In this document: positions 29,734 to 38,020 of the stretch, piece by piece
Numbering within the stretch: the first letter of the stretch is position 1
How the letters are laid out: each line of letters starts with the position of its first letter
DNA from: Butyricicoccus_A sp963588905
GTDB taxonomy: Bacteria > Bacillota > Clostridia > Oscillospirales > Butyricicoccaceae
Assembly (NCBI GenBank): GCA_963588905.1
Contig: CAVAJF010000025.1
Coordinates: 1-64,000, forward strand
DNA length: 64,000 nucleotides
Direction: 5' to 3'
Position numbers and translations under genes: made by a program
Notes under the pieces: generated by a model
The model's database searches: none
The model's input: the letters and a program-made list of their open reading frames with translations, nothing else
Told to the model about the DNA's origin: nothing

Positions 29734-30574
29734 AATATTGTACTGCCAGCGAGATAGACGCTTTGCTTTTGACTGCAAAACAAATGGACCGATAGGTCAG
29801 TGGCTTAATAGGACGCACGACAATGCGATATGGCATACGAGTGAGAATCAGTTGCGGCGTTGCTGTGATGCATAATCCCTGTTCTACCATTGCCATGGCA
29901 GCGTAATCTTCCCATGTTGTAAAGCAGATGTTGGGAGAGATGTGTTCTTTTTCAAATAAAGACATGATTTCCGATTGATCGCCGCGCTCCAATAGCAAAA
30001 AAGGATCCTGTGCCAAATCAGCAACAGAGATGGTCTCTTGCGCAGCAAGCGGATGGTTTGTCGGCAGCACGGCAACGAGCAAGTCCTGCTCCAAAAGCGT
30101 GGTCTTAAGGCGTGTGCGCGTGGGTAAATGAACAAAGCCGCAATCCACGCGCCCCTCCTGAATCCAAGTTTCAATTTCAGCATAGTCCCCGATGAGCACT
30201 TCATATTGAATATTGGGATAATCTTCGTGAAAGGCATGAATCATAGCGGGAAGCCAGTGCGTGGCAACGCTGGAAAAGGCACCGATGCGAATCATACCGG
30301 TCTGCAATCCGTTCAGGGCGTCAATGTGCATGTGCAGTTTGTCGTATTCTGCGCACAGAGCCTGTACTTGCGGAAGAATGGAGAGACCGTCAGAGGTCAA
30401 CTCTACGATGCCGTGTTTGCGCTCGAATAGCTGCACATGCCATTCTTGCTCTAAATCGTGAATCATTCGGCTAATACCGGATTGAGAATAATTTAATGCT
30501 TGGGCGGCGCGAGTGAAACTTTTATATTGTGCAGCTTTAAGAAAAGCAATATATTTTTGTAAATTCGGATCCAT
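29660..30574 (-). CDS. LysR-family transcriptional regulator
   Basis: A 304-residue regulator with the LysR winged helix (about 1-60: SFTRAAQALNYSQSGISRMIHDLE) and the two-lobed effector domain. AAAGGAG nine bases ahead of the ATG at 30574 sets the start; the frame opens seven codons earlier. It is divergent from an EamA exporter gene, 123 bases away, a common arrangement in which LysR controls the exporter. Its 3' end runs 74 bases into the convergent hydrolase gene. Confidence 0.9.
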   Translation of the reverse strand: MDPNLQKYIAFLKAAQYKSFTRAAQALNYSQSGISRMIHDLEQEWHVQLFERKHGIVELTSDGLSILPQVQALCAEYDKLHMHIDALNGLQTGMIRIGAFSSVATHWLPAMIHAFHEDYPNIQYEVLIGDYAEIETWIQEGRVDCGFVHLPTRTRLKTTLLEQDLLVAVLPTNHPLAAQETISVADLAQDPFLLLERGDQSEIMSLFEKEHISPNICFTTWEDYAAMAMVEQGLCITATPQLILTRMPYRIVVRPIKPLTYRSICFAVKSKASISLAVQYFIDYLDCRPVYPKDSPYDHRVIAT

Positions 30575-30697
30575 AAGAATGCTCCTTTTGTTCATGAGGA
30601 TTTGTCATTCTGCACATGATATATTTTCGTTTTTATCATGCTTATTTCTATGATATACTACGTTCTAAGAAAAAACAAGAAGAAGGTGGCAATCATC

Positions 30698-31606
30698 ATG
30701 AAGTCTGCGGCCAAAAAACGTCCGAGTCAATCCGTTGTTTTATGTATTGTTATGCTTGGCGTGTTATGCGGAGCGACAGCATCTATCTTTATCCGGTATG
30801 GCACAGCACCAACGCTTGTTTTGGCAGCGTATCGAAAGACAATCGTCACAGTGCTGCTGCTTCCGTCCATTTTGTTGCATCACAGGGCGGAATGGAAACA
30901 GCTTCGTGTCAAAACGCTGCTGTGGTGCTTGCTGGCGGGTGTATTTTTAGCCATTCACTTTTTCACCTATTTTATGTCGGTCAAATATACGACAATTACA
31001 GCGTCGAATGTCCTGGCGGGAACAGAGATTCTCTTTGTTTCGCTCGTTATGTACTTTTCCGGAAAAGAAAAATATTCTCGAATGTGCAAAATCGGCATAG
31101 CATTGGCACTGGTTGGCAGCGTACTGGTGTCTATCACCGGAAGCAATAATCCGGCCGTCAATGCGCCGTTTGGCAATTTCTGTGGCATTGTATGTGCGGG
31201 TATGCTTGCCGCGTATTCGTTGGTTGGAACAAAAATCCGACGAGAAAATATTTCCAATACTTTATTTACTTTTTTGGCATATGGAGCATCTGCAGTAGTG
31301 CTGAATCTGTTGGTTGCTTGCAGCGGGTATTCTTTTTTCGGATACGGAAAAACCAATCTGCTCATTGCATTTGGTATGGCTGTGTTGTGCAGCCTGTTGT
31401 GCCATAGCTTATATACTTGGTCACTGGAATTTATCAGTCCAACATTATTGGCAATATTTAAAATTTTAGCTCCGATTCCAACAGCTGTATTGGGATTTCT
31501 CGTCTTCGGAGAGATGCCAACGGGAAACCAAGTGGTTGGCGGAATTGTTGTCATTGTAGGCATTTGCGTGTATACCTTGTGCGCGTCAAAAACAGAAAAG
31601 AAATAA
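30698..31606 (+). CDS. EamA/DMT-family transporter
   Basis: A 302-residue protein with ten predicted membrane helices in two EamA repeats (about 10-135 and 155-295). Typical helix-end motifs are TTITASNVLAGTEILFV in repeat one and ISPTLLAIFKILAPIPTAVLGFLVFGE in repeat two. The family exports or imports small metabolites, often amino acids. GAAGGTGG precedes the ATG at 30698; twenty more codons are open upstream. The divergent LysR gene likely regulates it. The substrate is unknown. Confidence 0.87.
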   Translation: MKSAAKKRPSQSVVLCIVMLGVLCGATASIFIRYGTAPTLVLAAYRKTIVTVLLLPSILLHHRAEWKQLRVKTLLWCLLAGVFLAIHFFTYFMSVKYTTITASNVLAGTEILFVSLVMYFSGKEKYSRMCKIGIALALVGSVLVSITGSNNPAVNAPFGNFCGIVCAGMLAAYSLVGTKIRRENISNTLFTFLAYGASAVVLNLLVACSGYSFFGYGKTNLLIAFGMAVLCSLLCHSLYTWSLEFISPTLLAIFKILAPIPTAVLGFLVFGEMPTGNQVVGGIVVIVGICVYTLCASKTEKK

Positions 31607-31615
31607 ACCTAACAC

Positions 31616-31656
31616 AAAACCAGCTGGTGTCGTTGCATAGACATCAGCTGGTTTTT
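31616..31656 (+). terminator. Terminator of the EamA transporter gene
   Basis: AAACCAGCTG pairs with CAGCTGGTTT, with an inner ATGTC/GACAT-like stem, and five T residues follow. Confidence 0.85.
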
Positions 31657-31658
31657 GC

Positions 31659-31687
31659 TTGTATTCTATACGGTACAGCGGTATAAT
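31659..31687 (+). promoter_or_regulatory. Promoter of the two-component system
   Basis: TTGTAT and TATAAT are 17 bases apart, about 29 bases ahead of the response-regulator ATG. Confidence 0.7.
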
Positions 31688-31715
31688 GACAGCAACATAG
31701 AGAAAGGAACAGCGT

Positions 31716-32405
31716 ATGAAACAAATTTTTTTGATTGAAGACGACGCGGCAATTGCAAAAAATCTCAGCTTGCTGCTGCAAACAGAAGGATATGCTGTGA
31801 TCTGCGCCAATACACAAAAACAAGCGATGGATATGCTGGATAAACAAGTGTTTGATCTGGCATTGGTGGATATTTCTTTGCCGGATGGAAACGGCTTCGC
31901 TGTTTGCACAGAAATCAAACACCGACAGGACATTCCGGTTATTTTTTTGACGGCATCCGGCGATGAAGCGAGTGTTGTCACAGGGCTGACGATCGGTGCA
32001 GATGATTATATTACCAAACCGTTTCGGCCGCGAGAATTGGTGGCACGCATTCAAGCGGCTTTACGAAAATCAGGCCGTATGCCGACTGTCTATACCATCG
32101 GTTCTTTGACGGTAGATACGGCTTCCGGTGTGGTCAAAAAGAATGGGCAAGATGTTTTTCTGTCTGCCTTAGAATATCGGCTGCTGCTTGCGTTTATCAA
32201 TGAGCCGAAAAACATTCTGACGAGAGAACGTTTGCTCGATGAATTATGGGATGCATCGGGAGAATTTGTGACCAATAATACATTGACGGTTTATATCAAG
32301 CGTCTGCGTGAAAAAATTGAAGAGGATCCATCGCATCCGCAAATGATTGTAACGGTTCGCGGGTTGGGATACCGTTTGGGAGGAAATCATGTTTCGGAAC
32401 CGTGA
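31716..32405 (+). CDS. OmpR/PhoB-family response regulator
   Basis: A 229-residue DNA-binding regulator. The receiver domain (1-115) has the acidic pair ED near residue 8-9, phospho-acceptor D52 in VDISLPDG, the T/S in FLTASG and K in YITKPF. The winged-helix domain runs from about 130 to the end. It overlaps the kinase gene by 17 bases, so the pair is made together. A two-component system directly ahead of an ABC transporter usually controls that transporter in response to antimicrobial peptides or envelope stress. Confidence 0.93.
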   Translation: MKQIFLIEDDAAIAKNLSLLLQTEGYAVICANTQKQAMDMLDKQVFDLALVDISLPDGNGFAVCTEIKHRQDIPVIFLTASGDEASVVTGLTIGADDYITKPFRPRELVARIQAALRKSGRMPTVYTIGSLTVDTASGVVKKNGQDVFLSALEYRLLLAFINEPKNILTRERLLDELWDASGEFVTNNTLTVYIKRLREKIEEDPSHPQMIVTVRGLGYRLGGNHVSEP

Positions 32406-33378
32406 AATAAAACAAATGGTGGGAATTTCTGTTGTACTGACGGCGATTCTGGCTGGTATTGGCTTTGGGGTTCATATCATGGCAGGCGTTCTAGTGCTTG
32501 GTACAGCAATAGGATTAGGTGTTGTTTTTGCGCGATTTACCAAGAAGCGGTATCAGCGTTTGACAGAAATGGCGGAACGCATTGACCGTATCTTGCATGA
32601 GGAAGATGAGCTGTATATTTGCAGCGAAGAAGAGGGAGAACTCGCTATTTTAGAGAGCGAAATCTCAAAAATGACTTTGCGGATTCGAGAACAAAATGAT
32701 GCTTTGCGCAAAGAAAAGCATCATCTGGCAGATTCGATGGCAGATATTGCGCATCAATTGCGCACGCCGCTGACCTCTGCCAATGTAATTCTCGCGCTGC
32801 TCAAAAATCCAATGGATGAGCAAAAACGCCGTTCCTTGCTGGGAGAAACGCAGAAATTATACCGGAAAATGGAATGGCTGATTCATGCACTGCTTAAGCT
32901 GTCACGATTGGATGCAGGAATTGTGGAATTTCAATCGGAGAAAATTTCCGTCAAACAGCTGATACAGGAATCTCTGCGGCCGTTTTCCCTCTCTATGGAT
33001 TTGCATGAGATTCAAACAGACATAGATATACCGGAGCAAGCGGTGATTACCGGTGATTTTGGCTGGCTGTCAGAAGCATTACAGAATATTTTCAAAAATT
33101 CAATAGAGAATATGCACGACGGCGGCAAGCTGGAGATTACCTGTACAGATACCGTTTTGTATACAGAAATACAGCTGCGTGACAGTGGAGAGGGCTTTTC
33201 GCTAGAAGATTTGCCACATATTTTCGAGCGGTTTTATCGCAGTACAAAGACACAGACATCGGGGTATGGCATTGGACTGGCCCTGTGCCGAACGATTATT
33301 TTGCGGCAAAACGGCACGATTCAGGCGAAAAATCATCCGGATGGCGGTGCAGTATTTGATATTCGCTTTCCAAAGTGA
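32389..33378 (+). CDS. Sensor histidine kinase with short transmembrane sensor
   Basis: A 329-residue kinase. Two helices at about 9-50 are joined by a very short turn, so there is almost no outer sensor domain. A linker follows, then the H-box with phosphorylated H122 (DIAHQLRTPLT), N-box (QNIFKNSIENM), and G-boxes DSGEGF and YGIGLALC. Such intramembrane-sensing kinases often take their signal from the partner ABC transporter. The gene overlaps the regulator before it and lies 84 bases ahead of the ABC genes. Confidence 0.92.
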   Translation: MFRNREIKQMVGISVVLTAILAGIGFGVHIMAGVLVLGTAIGLGVVFARFTKKRYQRLTEMAERIDRILHEEDELYICSEEEGELAILESEISKMTLRIREQNDALRKEKHHLADSMADIAHQLRTPLTSANVILALLKNPMDEQKRRSLLGETQKLYRKMEWLIHALLKLSRLDAGIVEFQSEKISVKQLIQESLRPFSLSMDLHEIQTDIDIPEQAVITGDFGWLSEALQNIFKNSIENMHDGGKLEITCTDTVLYTEIQLRDSGEGFSLEDLPHIFERFYRSTKTQTSGYGIGLALCRTIILRQNGTIQAKNHPDGGAVFDIRFPK

Positions 33379-33386
33379 CGGATCTC

Positions 33387-33428
33387 TCACCGAAAAGTCA
33401 CGGAGGTGTAAGGTGTGCACGCTATACT
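33387..33428 (+). promoter_or_regulatory. Response-regulator-type promoter ahead of the ABC transporter
   Basis: Direct repeats TCACCG (33387-33392) and TCACGG (33398-33403) are spaced by 11 bases and lie where the -35 box should be. The -10 TATACT is at 33423-33428. No canonical -35 hexamer is present, as is usual for promoters activated by OmpR/PhoB-type regulators. Confidence 0.52.
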
Positions 33429-33462
33429 ATGAGCATACCAAACGAAAAGGAGGCTCATATAT

Positions 33463-34152
33463 ATGGACTTTTTACGAGTAGAAAATTTATGTAAAATCTA
33501 TGGAGAGGGCGAAAATGCAGTCGCTGCATTGGATCACGTTTCTTTAAGCATAGAGAAAAACGAATTCACAGCGATTATCGGTTCTTCCGGTTCGGGAAAA
33601 TCAACCCTGCTGCACGCGATTGCGGGTGTTGATACACCGACCAGCGGAAAGATTTTTTTGAACGGACAGGATGTCTATGCGCAGAACAAAGAAAAGCTGG
33701 CGATTTTTCGCCGCAGACAGGTTGGACTGATTTATCAGTTTCATAACTTGATTCCTACGCTCAATGTCGTGGAAAACATGACACTGCCCGTTCTCATGGA
33801 CAGAAGAAACGTCAATCAACAGCGATTGGAGGAATTGCTGGAGCTGCTGGGCTTGCAGGATCGGCGAGATCATTTGCCCAATCAGCTTTCCGGCGGACAG
33901 CAGCAGCGCGTAGCAATTGGCAGAGCGCTGATGAATGCACCGGCTGTCATGTTGGCGGATGAACCGACAGGTGCACTGGACAGCCGCAACGGCAAAGAAA
34001 TCGTGCAGCTGCTAAAAGAGAGCCACAAGAAGTACAATCAAACACTGATTATTGTCACACATGATGAGAGTATCGCGTTGCAGGCAGACCGTATTATTAC
34101 GATTGCCGATGGTCACATTGTGCGGGATGAGAGGCAGGTGGCTCGTGCGTGA
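33463..34152 (+). CDS. ABC transporter ATP-binding protein, MacB/LolD type
   Basis: A 229-residue ATPase with Walker A GSSGSGKST (residue 40-48), the Q-loop, signature LSGGQQQRVAIG, Walker B VMLADEPTGA and the switch histidine in VTHD. The LNGQDV and Q-loop region fit the MacB/LolD/BceA group that drives permeases of the FtsX type. It overlaps the permease gene by four bases and follows the two-component pair, so it is likely induced by it. AAAGGAGG precedes the ATG. Confidence 0.94.
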   Translation: MDFLRVENLCKIYGEGENAVAALDHVSLSIEKNEFTAIIGSSGSGKSTLLHAIAGVDTPTSGKIFLNGQDVYAQNKEKLAIFRRRQVGLIYQFHNLIPTLNVVENMTLPVLMDRRNVNQQRLEELLELLGLQDRRDHLPNQLSGGQQQRVAIGRALMNAPAVMLADEPTGALDSRNGKEIVQLLKESHKKYNQTLIIVTHDESIALQADRIITIADGHIVRDERQVARA

Positions 34153-36665
34153 ATATCTTTTACAAAATCGCATGGCAGGGATTGAAAAAGAACCGCACGC
34201 GCACACTGGTTACCATGATCGGTGTAGCACTATCAGCGGCACTGTTTACTGCTGTCACGACATTTGGCGTGACATTACTGCAATATCTGATTGATAATTC
34301 GGCAGCAAAGACGGGAAACTGGCATGTGGAATATACAGATGCAGATACAGCATGGATACAAGAACAAGAGCAGAACGAAGAAGTCGAGCAGGTAGCTTCC
34401 TTTGAAAATATTGGTTATGCCGTGCTGGACGGTGCAAAGAGCGAACAAAAGCCATATCTGTTTGTTGCGGGATTTACCGATGAGACCGCGCAGATGCTGC
34501 CTATATCCTTGATTTCCGGTCGATTGCCAAAAAACAATACAGAAATTTTGATTCCAGAACATGTTGCGATCAAAGCTGATGTGCAAATACCGGTGGGATC
34601 AACACTCGATGTATCTGTCGGCAATCGAGAAAAAGACGGAAAGACTTTGACGCAGCACGACCCATATATTGACGGAGAACAGCTGTCTCACACGATGCAG
34701 AAACGGTATACCGTTGTCGGTACCTATGAGCGCCCAGGCTACGAAGAACACGAGGCGCCGGGATATACCGTGATTACGCGGGTAAACGAACTGAACAAGG
34801 CGCACACATGCAGTGTATTTGTTCAGCTGAAACATCCGACACACAGTCAAAAATATGCAGAAACCAATAGACATGACAAAGAATATGTACTCAATGAAAA
34901 TGTTTTACGCTTTTATGGCGCGGCGGGCAGTCAAATGTTTCGGACACTGCTGTTTGCTATTGGCGGCGTGATTATGGCGATTATCATGGTCGGTTCCGTA
35001 TTTTTGATTTACAATTCGTTTCAAATTTCGCTGAGTGAGCGGATGCACCAGATCGGCATTTTGATGTCTGTCGGAGCGACGAAACGACAGCTGTGTCATT
35101 CGGTCTTGTTTGAGGGCGTTTGTATTGGTGCTGTCGGGACACCGCTGGGTATGCTGGCGGGAGTTGGCGGCATCGCGGCATTGATTCCGGTTATATCCGA
35201 ACGATTTAATGTTGCTTTGGGGCATAGCAGTGTTGGTTTACATTTGACGGTATCTGTTCTGGCGTTGGTTGCGGCAGCTTGTGTCAGCTTCGTGACGATT
35301 TTAATTTCCGCCTATATTCCGGCGAAAAAAGCAACATCTATTTCTGTTATGGACTGTCTGCGCCAGAGCAACACGATTACAATACAAAATCGTGCAATGA
35401 AAACCTCGCCATTTGTACAGAAACTCTTTGGTGTGGAGGGAATGCTGGCACTAAAAAATTTCCGCCGGAATAAGCATCGGTATCGCAGCGTTGTATTATC
35501 GCTGTCACTAAGCATGATTTTGTTTGTATCCAGCAGTTCCTTTATCGGTGTTGTTCATGAGCTTAGCAATCTGTATCTCGATCAGGTTAGTGATGCAGAT
35601 ATTACTCTTCAAACTGACGAACTGAACGAAGAAAGATTTTTACAAGTCTATCGTACATTAAAAACAAAGCCGTTCGTCACAAATAGCACGTGGCAAGCCA
35701 ATGCGATGTGCACAGCGTCCAGCACAGCAATCCCTGAGGATGTTGCTGCTAATACTATGAAAGACGGAACGATTCGCGTTTGTTTGCAATTTGTCGAGGA
35801 TACCGTTTATACAGATTTTTTAAAGAAAAATCATCGAGAGTTAGCGCAGTATCGGGGAGAACAAGCAAAATACAGCGCGGTGCTCTGCAATATGAAAAAG
35901 CATCAAGTTTTTTTGGTCGAACAGACAATTCCGTTTACCCTGACAGGCGAAAATGGAAACAATGTATCCATTCAGGCTGCCATGGAAGAAGAATATCCGA
36001 TAGATACTTTGAATTTGAGCGGAATACAAGAAACAAATAGCATTTTGTTTGTGACTGTTCCCATGAGCCAGAAGGCGAAGTTCCAGGGGCTATATACAAC
36101 GCAATCTTTGGGTATGTTCTTTGACAGCAGCAAACCTTCTCAATCCTTGTCGGCAATGCATGAAGAACTTGCTCATATGCAGGATATACAGGGAAAATAT
36201 ACACTGATAAATATGGCAGCAGCGACAGATCAGTTTAGCAGTCTGACATTTGTCATCAATCTGTTCGCGTATGTATTTATTGGCATGATTTCTCTCATTG
36301 CAACAGCCAATGTATTCAACACCATTTCTACGAACATTCAGCTGCGCAAACGAGAATTGGCGATGCTGCTGTCGATGGGAATGGCAGAACGGGAGTTCAA
36401 TCGAATGATGCGGTTTGAATGCTTGTTTTATGGGTTACAAACCTTGCTGTTTGGTATTCCGATTTCCGGCGTGCTTTCTTGGGGAATTTATCGGTTGATG
36501 ACCTCGGCTGAAAAAAGCAATCAATTGTTGTATCATTTTCCGTGGCAAAATATAGCGGTTTGTGCTGCTGGTGTATTCTGTATCGTGTGTATTACGATGC
36601 TGTACGCAACCAGTAAAATCAAACGAGAAAACATCATTGATGCCTTGCGAGATGATACGATTTGA
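34149..36665 (+). CDS. ABC transporter permease with two FtsX-like halves
   Basis: An 838-residue membrane protein. Helix 1 (about 18-44) is followed by an outer domain (45-250), helices 2-4 (about 258-400) with the FtsX motif MSVGATKRQ, helix 5 (about 448-470), a second outer domain (470-695), and helices 6-8 with LLSMGMAERE. The two halves are tandem copies of the MacB/FtsX layout, giving eight helices. BceB-type permeases have ten helices and one large outer domain, so this is not a BceB. The start is a GTG in the four-base overlap with the ATPase gene. It probably handles a peptide or lipid-linked compound at the membrane. Confidence 0.87.
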   Translation: MNIFYKIAWQGLKKNRTRTLVTMIGVALSAALFTAVTTFGVTLLQYLIDNSAAKTGNWHVEYTDADTAWIQEQEQNEEVEQVASFENIGYAVLDGAKSEQKPYLFVAGFTDETAQMLPISLISGRLPKNNTEILIPEHVAIKADVQIPVGSTLDVSVGNREKDGKTLTQHDPYIDGEQLSHTMQKRYTVVGTYERPGYEEHEAPGYTVITRVNELNKAHTCSVFVQLKHPTHSQKYAETNRHDKEYVLNENVLRFYGAAGSQMFRTLLFAIGGVIMAIIMVGSVFLIYNSFQISLSERMHQIGILMSVGATKRQLCHSVLFEGVCIGAVGTPLGMLAGVGGIAALIPVISERFNVALGHSSVGLHLTVSVLALVAAACVSFVTILISAYIPAKKATSISVMDCLRQSNTITIQNRAMKTSPFVQKLFGVEGMLALKNFRRNKHRYRSVVLSLSLSMILFVSSSSFIGVVHELSNLYLDQVSDADITLQTDELNEERFLQVYRTLKTKPFVTNSTWQANAMCTASSTAIPEDVAANTMKDGTIRVCLQFVEDTVYTDFLKKNHRELAQYRGEQAKYSAVLCNMKKHQVFLVEQTIPFTLTGENGNNVSIQAAMEEEYPIDTLNLSGIQETNSILFVTVPMSQKAKFQGLYTTQSLGMFFDSSKPSQSLSAMHEELAHMQDIQGKYTLINMAAATDQFSSLTFVINLFAYVFIGMISLIATANVFNTISTNIQLRKRELAMLLSMGMAEREFNRMMRFECLFYGLQTLLFGIPISGVLSWGIYRLMTSAEKSNQLLYHFPWQNIAVCAAGVFCIVCITMLYATSKIKRENIIDALRDDTI

Positions 36666-36678
36666 GCATGGAAAATAG

Positions 36679-36709
36679 AAAAAATCCGGCAGAAATGCCG
36701 GATTTTTTC
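36679..36709. terminator. Bidirectional terminator between the ABC permease and the M20 gene
   Basis: AAAAAATCCGGC pairs with GCCGGATTTTTT around AGAAAT. A and T runs on the two sides serve both converging genes. Confidence 0.9.
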
Positions 36710-36713
36710 TATA

Positions 36714-37904
36714 TTACTGTGCCAGCCAATTAAGTGCACACCAGGTGTGAAGCGCAGCACCTAATGGGAGAATATCCTCGTTAAATATAACTTTCTCATT
36801 GTGCATGGGCTTGCCGTACAATGGATTTTCATTCGATGTACCGGCGCCCAGCAATAGATAAGCACAGGGCAGTTCGTAGGTGTATGAAGCAAAATCCTCT
36901 GAACCCATACCGCCTTCATCCAGACGATAGACTGCCTGTTGCCCAACGAGCTGCTGCGCAAGATCGCCCATAGCATTGACCAGATCTGGATCATTGACGA
37001 GTGGAGGTGCGGAAGCAAGCTCTGTTACTTCCACACTGCCGCGGAATGCCTGGGCGGTACACTGGGCAATGGTCTCGATGCGCTGCATGATGTGCGCGGT
37101 AAGCTCTCGATCAAAGGTGCGAATTGTGCCTTCTAATATAGCATCCTGCGGGATAATATTTGGCGCCTGCCCGCCCTGCATATGGCCAATCGTCACAACG
37201 GCAGGCTGTTTGGCGGCGATTTCTCGACTGATCAGTTCTTGCAGAGACAAATATACATGAGCGGCGATGTTTAGTGGATCGACGCCGGTTTCCGGCATGG
37301 CACCATGACAGCCGACGCCGTGAATATGAATGCGAAATAACGTGCAGCCTGCCATAAACGTTCCACGTCCACATAGAACGAGACCGGACGGCGTGCCGGA
37401 ATTCACGTGTAATGCCATGCCAACCTGTGGTTTGGGATCATTTAATACACCGGCTGCCAGCATGGACTTTGCACCGGTAAATCCTTCTTCGTCTGGCTGG
37501 AATACCAGTTTCACGGTGCCATTTAATTGGGCTTGATACTGTCGTAACAGTTTGGCAGCGCCCAACAGCATAGCGGTATGCATGTCATGTCCACAGGCAT
37601 GCATGGCACCATTTGCAGACTTGAAATCCAAGTCGGTTTGTTCTTGTATTTGCAGAGCATCCATATCTGCGCGGAGCAGAATGCATCGTCCGGTATCCTT
37701 ACCGGTAATCGTTGCGACGATACCGCTGTCACAGAGTTCCTGCGGTTCGTATCCCAATTCGACAAGTCGCTTTATCACATATGATTTGGTGACAGGGAGA
37801 TGCGTGCCAACTTCTGGATGTTGATGAATGGTTCGGCGATCTGCGAGTATATCTTGCTGGATTTCCTGCGCTGCGGTGAGTAATTTCTGAGCTGATAGCT
37901 GCAT
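36714..37904 (-). CDS. M20-family amidohydrolase (hippurate/N-acyl amino acid hydrolase type)
   Basis: A 396-residue zinc peptidase of the M20D group that removes acyl groups from amino acids. Metal and catalytic blocks are RADMDAL (about 77-83), HACGHDMHTA (about 102-111) with the conserved Cys and His, QPDEEG with the general base, and the His near the C-terminus in MHNEKV. The dimerisation domain lies between. AAAGGACAG precedes the ATG at 37904. It is a single gene, divergent from cas3, and no substrate is evident from its neighbours. Confidence 0.9.
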   Translation of the reverse strand: MQLSAQKLLTAAQEIQQDILADRRTIHQHPEVGTHLPVTKSYVIKRLVELGYEPQELCDSGIVATITGKDTGRCILLRADMDALQIQEQTDLDFKSANGAMHACGHDMHTAMLLGAAKLLRQYQAQLNGTVKLVFQPDEEGFTGAKSMLAAGVLNDPKPQVGMALHVNSGTPSGLVLCGRGTFMAGCTLFRIHIHGVGCHGAMPETGVDPLNIAAHVYLSLQELISREIAAKQPAVVTIGHMQGGQAPNIIPQDAILEGTIRTFDRELTAHIMQRIETIAQCTAQAFRGSVEVTELASAPPLVNDPDLVNAMGDLAQQLVGQQAVYRLDEGGMGSEDFASYTYELPCAYLLLGAGTSNENPLYGKPMHNEKVIFNEDILPLGAALHTWCALNWLAQ

Positions 37905-37992
37905 AAAATCTGTCCTTTCTTCTAAAAAAATCTCTATTTTCTATTATAGCGAATAGAATGAAAAAAGAAAGTAGATTGAGAAAGATGTGTGC

Positions 37993-37998
37993 TATAAT
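37993..37998 (+). promoter_or_regulatory. Likely -10 element of cas3
   Basis: A perfect TATAAT sits 22 bases ahead of the GTG start and 7 bases ahead of the AAAGGGAGG site. A convincing -35 is not visible. Confidence 0.5.
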
Positions 37999-38020
37999 AA
38001 ACACAAAGGGAGGAATACCT

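Noticed and set aside
33463..36665. BceAB-type bacitracin transporter
   Set aside because: The permease has eight helices and two outer domains, not the BceB layout. Only the two-component and ABC link is kept.
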